From positions 1 through 15,073 of the forward strand of contig JADHVM010000020.1 in assembly GCA_016783985.1 (NCBI GenBank): a stretch of DNA of 15,073 nt. Direction: 5' to 3'. Positions 1 through 7,956 of the stretch are shown here, in pieces. The notes beneath the pieces were generated by a model, which saw only the letters and a list, made by a program, of their open reading frames with translations, was not told where the DNA came from and did not search any database. This DNA comes from Actinomycetota bacterium. Lineage in GTDB: Bacteria; Actinomycetota; Humimicrobiia; Humimicrobiales; Humimicrobiaceae. Each line of letters opens with the position of its first letter. Within the stretch, counting starts at the first letter, position 1. Made by a program: the position numbers and the translations under genes.

Positions 1-1524
1 GCCACTTACTGCACTTCTTAACTGATCCTCATTATAAACAATAGCTGATAATTTAAAATCTAATCCATCCAATTTATTATTAGGTACATAATCACAAGAA
101 ACAGCTCCAATTCCTCTTTCATCCTGGTTTTTTCCATCTCTAAAACCATATCTATTTAAATATTTTTCTAAAGCAGATTTATCCTTGATAAAAATATTTT
201 CATTCTTGCTTTTATTTATTTTATTCCCCTCCATTACCTTATTAGAATAAAGCAAAGCTTTATTATTACTACCTTTATGATAATTATTTTTAAATAAACT
301 CTTTGCTTCTGCATCAAGCTGGCTGTCAAAAAATTTAAATACCCTATCATTTAAAGCTATGTTTATTTTTTTATTAACTGCAATCTTGTAGATAGTATTC
401 TCATTTACTTTATCTATCATTTGAAAACTGTTAATCTTTATATGCTCATTTCCTCTATTAGTCCAAACCTCAATAATATCTCCCTTATTTATATACCATT
501 TACTTTTTATACAAAAAGATTGGTCGTCATAATTTATTTTAATTATCCTTCCCAAAAAGTTGCCGATACTTCCAGATCTCTTAATAGAAATTATTTCCTT
601 AGGATACTTATTTTTAAAATATCCTGTTCCCAGCTCTCTGGAAAAAATCTGGGTAATCTTATATAAATCTTCTTTTTCAACTCTAAAGTTTTCTGGATTT
701 TCATAATACATATCAATATATTTTCTATATGTTTTCACAACAATTCCAACATATTCTGCAGACTTCATTCTTCCTTCAATCTTAAGCGCATTAATACCTG
801 TATTGATTATTTTTGGAATTATCTCTAAAGTGCACAGATCGTTTTTACTTAAAAGGAAGTTACTCTTTTCAGTAATATAATGAAATCCATTGCTGTCCTT
901 TTTTAAAATTTTATACTTCATTCTACATGGCTGGGTACATCTTCCCCTATTACCACTTCTTCCTCCGATGAATGAACTGAAATAACAATTGCCAGAATAG
1001 CAGTAGCATTGAGACCCATGCCCAAATATTTCTATTTCAAGAAATCTTTTTCTATCTATATCTTTAATTTCATTAAGTGTTAGCTCCCTGGCAAGAATTG
1101 CTCTTTTAAATTTTAATTCTTTAAGCAGCTTAAGAGAATATATGTTATGTATACTTAATTGGGTACTTGCATGTACGGGAAGAAAGGGAAATAAATCTTT
1201 TATTAATTTATATACACCAAAATCAGTAATTATAACACCATCAGTACAAATCTGTGTATAATCCTTTAAGAAGAAAATAACCTCTTCTATTTCACTATCT
1301 TTTATAAGTGTATTTAACGTTAAATATATCTTTACATTGTTTTTATGAGCAAATTTTATAGCTCTTTTTAACTGCTTTAAGTCAAAATTTTCAGCATATG
1401 CTCTTGCCCCAAATTTTCTATAGCCAAGATATATAGAATCTGCACCTGCATTTATTGCTGCAACTAATTGGCCCCATCCACCTGCCGGAGCTGTTAACTC
1501 TATTTTTTTAATACTGGTACTCAT
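1..1524 (-). CDS. U32 family peptidase / RlhA-like protein, partial (C-terminus beyond left edge)
   Basis: An uninterrupted minus-strand frame of 508 codons runs from ATG at 1524 to base 1 with no stop, so the C-terminus is missing. The N-terminus (ELTAPAGGW, then AGADSIYLG) is the typical start of the U32 TIM-like barrel. Residues 165-183 closely follow the U32 signature (E-x-F-x2-G-S-x-C-x4-G-x-C-x-x-S), and a GRSGNRGRCTQPCR block follows. Cys173, Cys180, Cys196 and Cys200 are spaced like the Fe-S ligands of related U32 proteins. The length exceeds the short (about 400 aa) TrhP/UbiU class; the part from about residue 370 suggests the long form with a DUF3656-type region. Known relatives include E. 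coli RlhA (23S rRNA C2501 hydroxylation) and TrhP (tRNA U34 hydroxylation), while others are annotated as collagenase-like proteases. No clear Shine-Dalgarno precedes the ATG. The gene lies 33 bases after argH, probably by read-through. The family is certain; the substrate is not. Confidence 0.9.
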   Translation of the reverse strand, partial: MSTSIKKIELTAPAGGWGQLVAAINAGADSIYLGYRKFGARAYAENFDLKQLKRAIKFAHKNNVKIYLTLNTLIKDSEIEEVIFFLKDYTQICTDGVIITDFGVYKLIKDLFPFLPVHASTQLSIHNIYSLKLLKELKFKRAILARELTLNEIKDIDRKRFLEIEIFGHGSQCYCYSGNCYFSSFIGGRSGNRGRCTQPCRMKYKILKKDSNGFHYITEKSNFLLSKNDLCTLEIIPKIINTGINALKIEGRMKSAEYVGIVVKTYRKYIDMYYENPENFRVEKEDLYKITQIFSRELGTGYFKNKYPKEIISIKRSGSIGNFLGRIIKINYDDQSFCIKSKWYINKGDIIEVWTNRGNEHIKINSFQMIDKVNENTIYKIAVNKKINIALNDRVFKFFDSQLDAEAKSLFKNNYHKGSNNKALLYSNKVMEGNKINKSKNENIFIKDKSALEKYLNRYGFRDGKNQDERGIGAVSCDYVPNNKLDGLDFKLSAIVYNEDQLRSAVSG

Positions 1525-1557
1525 TAATAATTGGAAAGAAAGATTTATTTTAAAGCT

Positions 1558-3006
1558 TTATTTCTTTATAAAATTAAACAAAAATTTTAACTCCGGTATT
1601 TGCTCAAACAACCTTTTTTGTTTAGCATATAATTTATTTACTATCTTTTTCCCTGATTCTATCTTCTCAAGTACATTTTTTTTACTTGTTCCACAATCCA
1701 CTTTCCTGTTAGAAATACATGATTCAATTTTTACCATTTCATAAATATCGCTACTAAAATAAGATGAATAATTCTTAAGCTCCTCTATTGTTAAATCTCC
1801 AAAGGAAATATTGTTGTCAACGCAATTTTTTACTATTTTTCCCACAATATTATGAGACTTTCTAAAGCTTTCACCTTTTTTTACAAGATAGTCAGCAATA
1901 TCAGTTGCTTCTAAGAAACCCCTGCTTAAGCCTTCTTTAATTTTTGCCTTATTAAATTTTATTTTTTTAAGTAATTCAGAGAATATTTCAACACTGTCTA
2001 TGGTTTCCCGGTAAGCACCAAACATAATTTTTTTATCCTCCTGAAGATCTCTATTATAAGTCGAAGGTAATCCTTTCATTAAAATCATAGACTGCATAAG
2101 ACTGCCGATAATAAGAGCACTTTTACCGCGTATCAACTCTAGAATATCAGGATTCTTTTTTTGCGGCATTATACTACTGCCAGTACAGAAAGCTTCATCT
2201 ATTTCTATAAAAGAAAATTCACTTGTATTAAATATAATCAAATCTTCACAAAATTTACTGAGATTCAGCATAATTTTACTTAAGGAATATATAAAATCCA
2301 TTATAAAATCTCTGTTTCCAACAATATCCATACTATTGGAATCAGTATTTTTAAACTTAAGTATTTTTTTTAGTAATTTTCTATCCAACTCATACCCGCT
2401 GCCAGTACAGGCCGCAGCTCCTAAAGGAAGATAATCACAGTCTTCAAAATTGCCAAAAAGACTATGCACATTCCTGTTAAATTTTTCAAAGAATGACAAT
2501 AAATAATGTGACAGCAGCACAGGCTGAGCTTTTTGCATGTGAGTATATGCAGGAATAATAATGTCTATTTCCTTTTGGGCAATTTTTATTATATTCTTCT
2601 GCAGGCTTAAAACTTTATCTATAGTATTAATTATTGCATCTTTAATAAACAATTTCTCATCAAGCACTATTTGATCATTTCTGCTTCGGCCTGTGTGAAT
2701 TTTTTTTGCAAACTCTCCAATCACTTTTTCCAGTTCACATTCAATAAGACTATGTATATCTTCATACTGATCTGAGATAAGAATCTCTTCTGATTCTATC
2801 TTCTTTGTAACTTCTTCTAAGCCTTTAGATATCTTCTTCAGCTCATTATCAGTAATTATCCCTATCTTCTTAAGTCCAATCACATGAGCAATAGTTCCTA
2901 TAACGTCATACATATAAAGACTTTTATCCACATCTAAAGAACTTGTAAATTTTTCTACATTACTGTCGGTATCTTTATTAATTCTACCTTTCCATATCTT
3001 TTCCAT
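1558..3006 (-). CDS. argH: Argininosuccinate lyase
   Basis: ArgH splits argininosuccinate into arginine and fumarate, the last step of arginine synthesis, in the cytoplasm. The 482-residue product carries fumarase/aspartase-superfamily motifs: HTGRSRNDQ (residues 104-112), AYTHMQKAQPVLLSHY (about 153-168, with the conserved TH pair) and the signature GSSIMPQKKNPD (276-287) holding the catalytic serine loop. It is slightly longer than the usual 455-465 residues, mostly through a lysine-rich C-terminal tail. The segment GAAACTGSGYELDR (197-209) departs from the more usual GAAALAGT-type sequence. The ATG at 3006 has an AAGGAAG Shine-Dalgarno about six bases upstream and lies inside the end of argG, giving a 23-bp overlap that suggests translational coupling. 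U32 follows 33 bases downstream. The assignment is secure. Confidence 0.97.
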   Translation of the reverse strand: MEKIWKGRINKDTDSNVEKFTSSLDVDKSLYMYDVIGTIAHVIGLKKIGIITDNELKKISKGLEEVTKKIESEEILISDQYEDIHSLIECELEKVIGEFAKKIHTGRSRNDQIVLDEKLFIKDAIINTIDKVLSLQKNIIKIAQKEIDIIIPAYTHMQKAQPVLLSHYLLSFFEKFNRNVHSLFGNFEDCDYLPLGAAACTGSGYELDRKLLKKILKFKNTDSNSMDIVGNRDFIMDFIYSLSKIMLNLSKFCEDLIIFNTSEFSFIEIDEAFCTGSSIMPQKKNPDILELIRGKSALIIGSLMQSMILMKGLPSTYNRDLQEDKKIMFGAYRETIDSVEIFSELLKKIKFNKAKIKEGLSRGFLEATDIADYLVKKGESFRKSHNIVGKIVKNCVDNNISFGDLTIEELKNYSSYFSSDIYEMVKIESCISNRKVDCGTSKKNVLEKIESGKKIVNKLYAKQKRLFEQIPELKFLFNFIKK

Positions 3007-4195
3007 TTATTCTTCCTTTTTTTCCTAATATTTCATAAGGATAACCCCATATTTTTATAAAACTTTCAGAATGTTTGGGGTCAAATACATCTTCCTTGTT
3101 ATAAGTAGCAAGCTTCTTATCATATAAAGAATATATTGATTTTCTTCCTATTACTGAAAAACTCTTATACTCAAGTTTAATTTTAATTATTCCAGAAACA
3201 AACTTCTGGCTTTCTTCTATAAATTTTTTCAAGCAATCCATAAGAGGTGTAAACCAAAGCCCGTAATAAATCATCTCTGCCATTTTCTCTTCAATTAAAT
3301 ATTTATAATGCACAAGGTCCCTATCCAGGACAAGACTCTCTAACTGGCGGTGAGCTTCAATCAGCAATTCTGCAGCAGGAGATTCATATATTTCCCTTGA
3401 TTTTATTCCTACAAGCCTATTTTCAACCATGTCTATTCTTCCAATACCAAATGAACCAGCAATATTATTTATTTTTTCTATAATCTTAATTAGTGGTATT
3501 TTTTCTCCATCAATAGCTATTGGAACACCATTTTCAAATTCTAATTTAATATATTCGCAGTCTTTAATGCCTTTGCTTATTTTGGTCCACTTATATATTT
3601 CTTCCGGAGGCTCATTCCAAGGATCCTCTAAAACACCACATTCAATACTCCTTCCCCATAAATTTTCATCAATGCTGTAAGGACTTTTTTTTGTTACATT
3701 TATTTTAATCCCATGACTTACAGCATATTCTATTTCTTCCTCTCTTGATAAATTCCACTCTCTTAAGGGAGCAATAATTTTTAACTCTGGGTTTAAACTT
3801 CTTATTCCTACATCAAACCTTACCTGGTCATTACCTTTTGCTGTACATCCATGAGCAATTGCCTCTGCCCCTTCATTATTTGCCAGTTCAACTATTTTTT
3901 TAACTATTAGAGGCCTCGCAAGAGCAGTTGCAAGTGGATAATTTTTTTCATATTTTAAATTAGCTTTAATTGAAAGAAAAATAAAATCATTTACAAATTC
4001 ATCTTTAGCATCAATTATTATTGCTTTACATACTCCTGAACTAACTGCCCTATCATAAGCTTCATTTAAATCATCAGTCTGTCCGCAATCAACCAGTGCT
4101 GCTATTACATCCATATTATAATTTTCTTTTAACCAGTTTACAGATACTGATGTATCAAGACCTCCTGAATAAGCTAGAACTACTTTACCTTTCAT
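2984..4195 (-). CDS. argG: Argininosuccinate synthase
   Basis: ArgG condenses citrulline and aspartate to argininosuccinate, using ATP, in the cytoplasm. The 403-residue length is normal for the family. Visible motifs are the N-type ATP pyrophosphatase P-loop AYSGGLDTS (residues 8-16), HGCTAKGNDQVRF (115-127), which binds ATP and aspartate, and the NLWGRSIECG plus DPWNEPPEE block near residue 180. The start is ATG at 4195, with a GGGTGA ribosome binding site about eight bases upstream. argR ends 35 bases before the start. The last 23 bases overlap argH in another frame. It belongs to the same minus-strand arg operon and works directly upstream of ArgH in the pathway. No truncation or frameshift is visible. 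Confidence 0.98.
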   Translation of the reverse strand: MKGKVVLAYSGGLDTSVSVNWLKENYNMDVIAALVDCGQTDDLNEAYDRAVSSGVCKAIIIDAKDEFVNDFIFLSIKANLKYEKNYPLATALARPLIVKKIVELANNEGAEAIAHGCTAKGNDQVRFDVGIRSLNPELKIIAPLREWNLSREEEIEYAVSHGIKINVTKKSPYSIDENLWGRSIECGVLEDPWNEPPEEIYKWTKISKGIKDCEYIKLEFENGVPIAIDGEKIPLIKIIEKINNIAGSFGIGRIDMVENRLVGIKSREIYESPAAELLIEAHRQLESLVLDRDLVHYKYLIEEKMAEMIYYGLWFTPLMDCLKKFIEESQKFVSGIIKIKLEYKSFSVIGRKSIYSLYDKKLATYNKEDVFDPKHSESFIKIWGYPYEILGKKGRINGKDMER

Positions 4196-4230
4196 TTACA
4201 TATCACCCTTTATACAATATTTTTTTATAA

Positions 4231-4680
4231 TTACTGAAATAATTTTAATATCTTTTCAGCATTCTTATTATTATCTATGACACAAATAATTGTATCATCA
4301 CCTGCAACTGTGCCAAGTATTTCTCCAAAATTCATTCCATCAACTATAACAGCTACACCCTGCGCTTCACCAGGAGTAGTTTTAATGACTAATATATTAT
4401 TAGCTCTATTAATAACCAATACATTTTCCTTAAATTTGGATCTCATCCTTTCAATGCTAATCTGTGAATTAACAGAATATTTATCTCCATATACATAGTG
4501 CCCGCGTTCTCCATATCTTCTTACTTTTGTTAGATGCAGGTAACTTATGTCCCGGGAAACTGTAGATTGTGTTACATCATAGTCTCTGTTATGCAACTCC
4601 TCCATCAATTCTTCCTGAGAATATATTTTCTTGTCTTTAATAATTTCTCTAATAGCTTTTAATCTGTCTAATCTACTCAT
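4231..4680 (-). CDS. argR: Arginine repressor (ArgR/AhrC family)
   Basis: ArgR is a hexameric, arginine-dependent DNA-binding regulator of arginine genes. The 149-residue length is typical. The N-terminal winged helix-turn-helix (about residues 1-70) contains the recognition-helix signature TQSTVSRDI (37-45). The C-terminal oligomerisation and arginine-binding domain (about 80-149) has TTPGEAQGVA (101-110) and GTVAGDDTI (123-131), in which the two Asp residues contact arginine in studied homologues. The ATG at 4680 lies 28 bases after argF. No strong Shine-Dalgarno is visible there (only a weak TTAGAGAC about 17 bases upstream), so translation may be modest or coupled to argF. Lying within the operon, it would regulate its own expression if it binds the argC promoter (inference). 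Confidence 0.96.
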   Translation of the reverse strand: MSRLDRLKAIREIIKDKKIYSQEELMEELHNRDYDVTQSTVSRDISYLHLTKVRRYGERGHYVYGDKYSVNSQISIERMRSKFKENVLVINRANNILVIKTTPGEAQGVAVIVDGMNFGEILGTVAGDDTIICVIDNNKNAEKILKLFQ

Positions 4681-4708
4681 TTTTTTAAGCTTTAGTCTCT
4701 AATAAAAA

Positions 4709-5644
4709 TTATATTGAATATAAATATACAAGCAGCGCTTTTTGAGCATGTAACCTGTTTTCTGCCTGAACCCATACAATGGAATTATTACCATCTATAG
4801 CTTCTGATGTTATTTCTTCCCCCCTATGGGCCGGAAGACAATGCATAATTTTTACATCAGGTTTGGCGTAAGATAATAACTTCAAATTAATCTGAAAATC
4901 CTTTAACTCTTTAATTTTCCCAGCAGATTCCTTATCACCCATACTAACCCACACATCTGTATACACAATATCAGCATCAGCTACTGCTTCCAATGGGTCG
5001 TTTACAATTTTAAAATTACTCCCACTTATTTCAGACTGCTTCTTAATATAATTTATTACTTCTTTTAAAGGTTTATACTTTTCTGGACACCCCACTGTTA
5101 TATTTAGCCCCAGTATCGTAAAACCAATTAGCAAGCTATTTAATACATTATTGCTATCTCCAACATAAGTAAATTTTAAATCTTTTTTTAAAAGCCCAAG
5201 TTCGTAAATAGTAAATAAATCTGATAAAATTTGGCACGGATGATAAAGGTCGGTCAATCCATTAATCACTGGAATCATACTTTCCCTTGCAAAAACTTCC
5301 ACTGTTTTCTGGCTGTAGGTCCTTATAATTACACCATCAAGATATTTTGAAAAAACTTTTGCTGTATCTTCAAGAGTCTCGCCCCTCTTTATCTGCAAGT
5401 TTTTTGAATCCAAATAAATACTATTCCCGCCAAGCTGTGATATTCCAACTTCAAAAGAAAGCCTTGTCCTTGTAGAATGTTTATCAAAAAGCATTGCCAG
5501 ATTCTTACCACTTAATAAATCTTTGTATAGCTTTTTATCCTTTTTGACCTCAGCTGCAAGCTTTAATATATTCTCAATCTCTTCTTTGCTGTAATCTTTT
5601 AAGGTCAGTAGATCTTTATGCTTTTTATCTAATAAATTTTTCAT
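4709..5644 (-). CDS. argF: Ornithine carbamoyltransferase
   Basis: ArgF transfers the carbamoyl group from carbamoyl phosphate to ornithine, giving citrulline. The 311 residues contain all the expected motifs: the carbamoyl-phosphate loop STRTR (57-61, preceded by DKH), HPCQ (135-138), the ornithine-binding D230 and SMG (234-236) loop, and HCLPAHRGEE (268-277) with the catalytic cysteine. SMG and HCLP identify an ornithine enzyme and not an aspartate carbamoyltransferase. The ATG at 5644 overlaps the argD stop codon (ATGA, bases 5641-5644), a classic coupled junction. No carAB genes for carbamoyl phosphate synthesis are in the window, so that substrate must be made from genes elsewhere. The context favours the biosynthetic role over arginine deiminase catabolism. 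Confidence 0.97.
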   Translation of the reverse strand: MKNLLDKKHKDLLTLKDYSKEEIENILKLAAEVKKDKKLYKDLLSGKNLAMLFDKHSTRTRLSFEVGISQLGGNSIYLDSKNLQIKRGETLEDTAKVFSKYLDGVIIRTYSQKTVEVFARESMIPVINGLTDLYHPCQILSDLFTIYELGLLKKDLKFTYVGDSNNVLNSLLIGFTILGLNITVGCPEKYKPLKEVINYIKKQSEISGSNFKIVNDPLEAVADADIVYTDVWVSMGDKESAGKIKELKDFQINLKLLSYAKPDVKIMHCLPAHRGEEITSEAIDGNNSIVWVQAENRLHAQKALLVYLYSI

Positions 5645-6861
5645 TTTTGTAAATCTCCAATATTTTTATCTAACCATTCCATCAATGTATTTATATTATC
5701 TTTTGTTATCATAAGCGGAGGTAAAAACCTTAAAATAGAATCTGAAACTTTATTTAGAATAATATAATCTTTTAACGCATTCCTTACTAAAATATCAGCT
5801 ACTTCCTCTTTAAATTCCATTGCCAGCATTAATCCTATTCCTCTTACATCTTTAATTATGGTATATTTTTTCTTAATTTCCTTTAACTTATTTAAGAAAT
5901 ATTTTCCCATTTCCCTTGATTTATCAATCAGGCCATTTTTAAGAATATAGTCAATTACTGCACATCCTGCTGCACAAGATGCTGCATTTCCACCAAAGGT
6001 TGAGCCATGGTCTCCTGGATTAAATGCTGAACTTATATCATCAGTTGAAATTATTGCTCCAATGGGCATACCTCCACCCAGGCTCTTTGCTACTACCATA
6101 ATATCAGGTTTTATCCCATAATTTTGATAAGCAAACATTTCTCCAGTTCTACCAAAACCTGTTTGTACTTCATCAAGAATTAAAAGTATTTTATTTTCAG
6201 AACATATCTTTCTAATCCATGTTAAAAACTTTTTATCATTTATATTAATTCCACCTTCACCTTGTATGGGCTCAATTAGAATTGCACAGGTATTTTTATT
6301 AATTTTTCCCTTAACTGAATCAATATCATTTAACCTTGCATAATCAAAACCTTCAACAAGAGGTTTAAATACTTCCTGTTTCTTAGTCTGGGCTGTTGCA
6401 GAAAGAGCACCTAATGTTCTTCCATGAAATGATTTATAAAAAGAAATAATCCTGTATTTATCAGGATTGTATTTATTCTTTGAAAATTTTCTTGCCAGTT
6501 TTATGGCTCCCTCTATAGCTTCAGTACCACTATTTGCAAAAAAAACTTTTCCCCCAAAATTTGTTAGATTGCAGAGTTTTTTTGCAAGCTCAACCTGTGT
6601 TTTATTATGATAAACATTAGAAGACTGAATAATGTTATCAATTTGTTTTTTTAATTTTCCCATCACAAATTTATTGCTATGCCCTACATTAAGACATCCA
6701 TATCCAGCAACGAAGTCCAGATATTTTTGACCATTAGCATCCCATAAATATTGCATTTCTCCTTTTACAAAAACAACTGGCAGTCTACTGTAAGTATTCA
6801 TTAGATATTTACTGCCTTCATTATAAATTTTTAAATTCTTATCCATCTCCTCTGTTTTCAT
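5641..6861 (-). CDS. argD: Acetylornithine aminotransferase
   Basis: ArgD is a PLP-dependent class III aminotransferase that converts N-acetylglutamate 5-semialdehyde to N-acetylornithine using glutamate. The 406-residue protein shows SGTEA (111-115), FHGRTLGALSAT (145-156), the cofactor aspartate in LLILDEVQTGFGRTG (D230), and the Schiff-base lysine in VVAKSLGGGMPIG (K259), then GSTFGGN. The start is ATG at 6861, with GAAGG about nine bases upstream. A second in-frame ATG five codons later has GAGG too close to serve as its ribosome binding site. The stop codon overlaps the argF start (ATGA). argB lies 53 bases upstream. Related aminotransferases act on ornithine, GABA or succinylornithine; the operon context supports acetylornithine. 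Confidence 0.95.
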   Translation of the reverse strand: MKTEEMDKNLKIYNEGSKYLMNTYSRLPVVFVKGEMQYLWDANGQKYLDFVAGYGCLNVGHSNKFVMGKLKKQIDNIIQSSNVYHNKTQVELAKKLCNLTNFGGKVFFANSGTEAIEGAIKLARKFSKNKYNPDKYRIISFYKSFHGRTLGALSATAQTKKQEVFKPLVEGFDYARLNDIDSVKGKINKNTCAILIEPIQGEGGININDKKFLTWIRKICSENKILLILDEVQTGFGRTGEMFAYQNYGIKPDIMVVAKSLGGGMPIGAIISTDDISSAFNPGDHGSTFGGNAASCAAGCAVIDYILKNGLIDKSREMGKYFLNKLKEIKKKYTIIKDVRGIGLMLAMEFKEEVADILVRNALKDYIILNKVSDSILRFLPPLMITKDNINTLMEWLDKNIGDLQK

Positions 6862-6914
6862 AAATTCTAACCTTCTATTTATTCTGTTATCATTATTACT
6901 CTAAAGTAAGCCTA

Positions 6915-7850
6915 CTATGCTGTTATCATTGTTCCAATACCTTTATCAGTAAAGATTTCTACTAAAATTGAGTGAGCCTTTGTCCCATTTAAAATATGAG
7001 TTCGGGAAACACCGCTATGTAATGCATCTATGCATGACATAACCTTCGGAATCATACCTGAGCTTATATCACCACTTTTTATCATATCAAGGCACTTTTT
7101 AGACGTTAATCTTGAGACAAGTTTTTTACTACTATTTGAAAAATAAATAATACCATCAACATCAGTTAGTAAAATCATTTTCTTTGCTTTTAGAAAGGCA
7201 GCTATTTTATAAGCACAAGAATCAGCATTAATATTATAAATATTTCCATTAGCATCTGTTCCAAGTGATGTTATAACTGGAATATACCCATTATCCAAGA
7301 TATTTACAACAAAATTAGAATCAATATCTATTATCTCCCCAACATATCCTAAATCAATATCTTTTCCATTTTTCTTATATCTTTTTTTCCTACATTTTAT
7401 AAAACTGGCATCATTGCCCGATATCCCAATAGCTTCCTTGTCATGTTCATTTAAAAAAGAAACTACTTTAGTATTAATCTTACCTATGAGTATCATTTTT
7501 ACTATATCCATTGATTCTTTTGTAGTTACTCTCATTCCATCTATAAATTTTACATCCAGTCCTTTCTCTTTCATAAGATCTGTTATCTGTTTACCTCCGC
7601 CATGTATTAATACAACCTTTATCCCAACATATTTCATTAGAATAACGTCATCTAAAACACTCTTTAGAACTGAATCATTTTCCATCATTGTTCCACCTAT
7701 TTTTACAACTACTGTTTTATTAAAATATTCCTTTATATAAGGTAAGGACTCAAGTAGTACTTTAGCCTTGCCTATATATTCATCCCCGGTATTTTTTTTA
7801 TTATTAGAATAGAATTCTATTTTCCTCTTATTTATTTCCATATTACCCAT
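6915..7850 (-). CDS. argB: Acetylglutamate kinase, form with N-terminal extension
   Basis: ArgB phosphorylates N-acetylglutamate with ATP. The amino-acid kinase fold is evident: VVVKIGGTMM (residues 47-56, with the phosphate-binding Lys50), LIHGGGKQI (81-89), GISGNDASF (142-150), NINADS (206-211), LLTDVDG (227-233, catalytic Asp) and SSGMIPKV (263-270, Lys269). At 311 residues it is longer than the roughly 258-residue E. coli enzyme. The extra N-terminal part and the EIFTDKGIGTMI C-terminus match the arginine-sensitive hexameric class known from Thermotoga and Pseudomonas, so feedback inhibition by arginine is likely (inference). The start is uncertain: ATG at 7850 and ATG at 7841 are both in frame and neither has a clear Shine-Dalgarno. 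It follows argC after 106 bases, where argJ often lies in other Firmicutes. Confidence 0.95.
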   Translation of the reverse strand: MGNMEINKRKIEFYSNNKKNTGDEYIGKAKVLLESLPYIKEYFNKTVVVKIGGTMMENDSVLKSVLDDVILMKYVGIKVVLIHGGGKQITDLMKEKGLDVKFIDGMRVTTKESMDIVKMILIGKINTKVVSFLNEHDKEAIGISGNDASFIKCRKKRYKKNGKDIDLGYVGEIIDIDSNFVVNILDNGYIPVITSLGTDANGNIYNINADSCAYKIAAFLKAKKMILLTDVDGIIYFSNSSKKLVSRLTSKKCLDMIKSGDISSGMIPKVMSCIDALHSGVSRTHILNGTKAHSILVEIFTDKGIGTMITA

Positions 7851-7956
7851 GATTATAATTTACTTATTTTTAACCTATTTTTTATATTAAAAAATTTCTA
7901 TTTTTAATAATTACTGCACTTAAAAAACTTTTTTTTCTTTCTATTCTATATATCTT

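Noticed and set aside
421..666. Plus-strand ORF of 81 codons
   Set aside because: It lies fully inside the U32 coding frame on the minus strand, has no family features and no ribosome binding site.
4196..4230. Separate promoter or ArgR box in front of argG
   Set aside because: A TATAAA-like box is present on the minus strand, but no -35 box at suitable spacing and no TGAAT/TGYATA dyad.
7414..7740. Plus-strand ORF of 108 codons, and similar plus-strand ORFs at 3429, 4277, 8346, 9394 and 14600
   Set aside because: All but the last are antisense shadows of well-identified genes. The one at 14600 covers the infC leader and the end of the radical SAM gene and is low-complexity Ile/Leu/Phe sequence from AT-rich DNA.
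7851..7956. Possible argJ remnant or terminator between argC and argB
   Set aside because: I saw no frame with argJ motifs such as the TTD cleavage site. The only inverted repeat is AT-only with a bulge, too weak to call a terminator.
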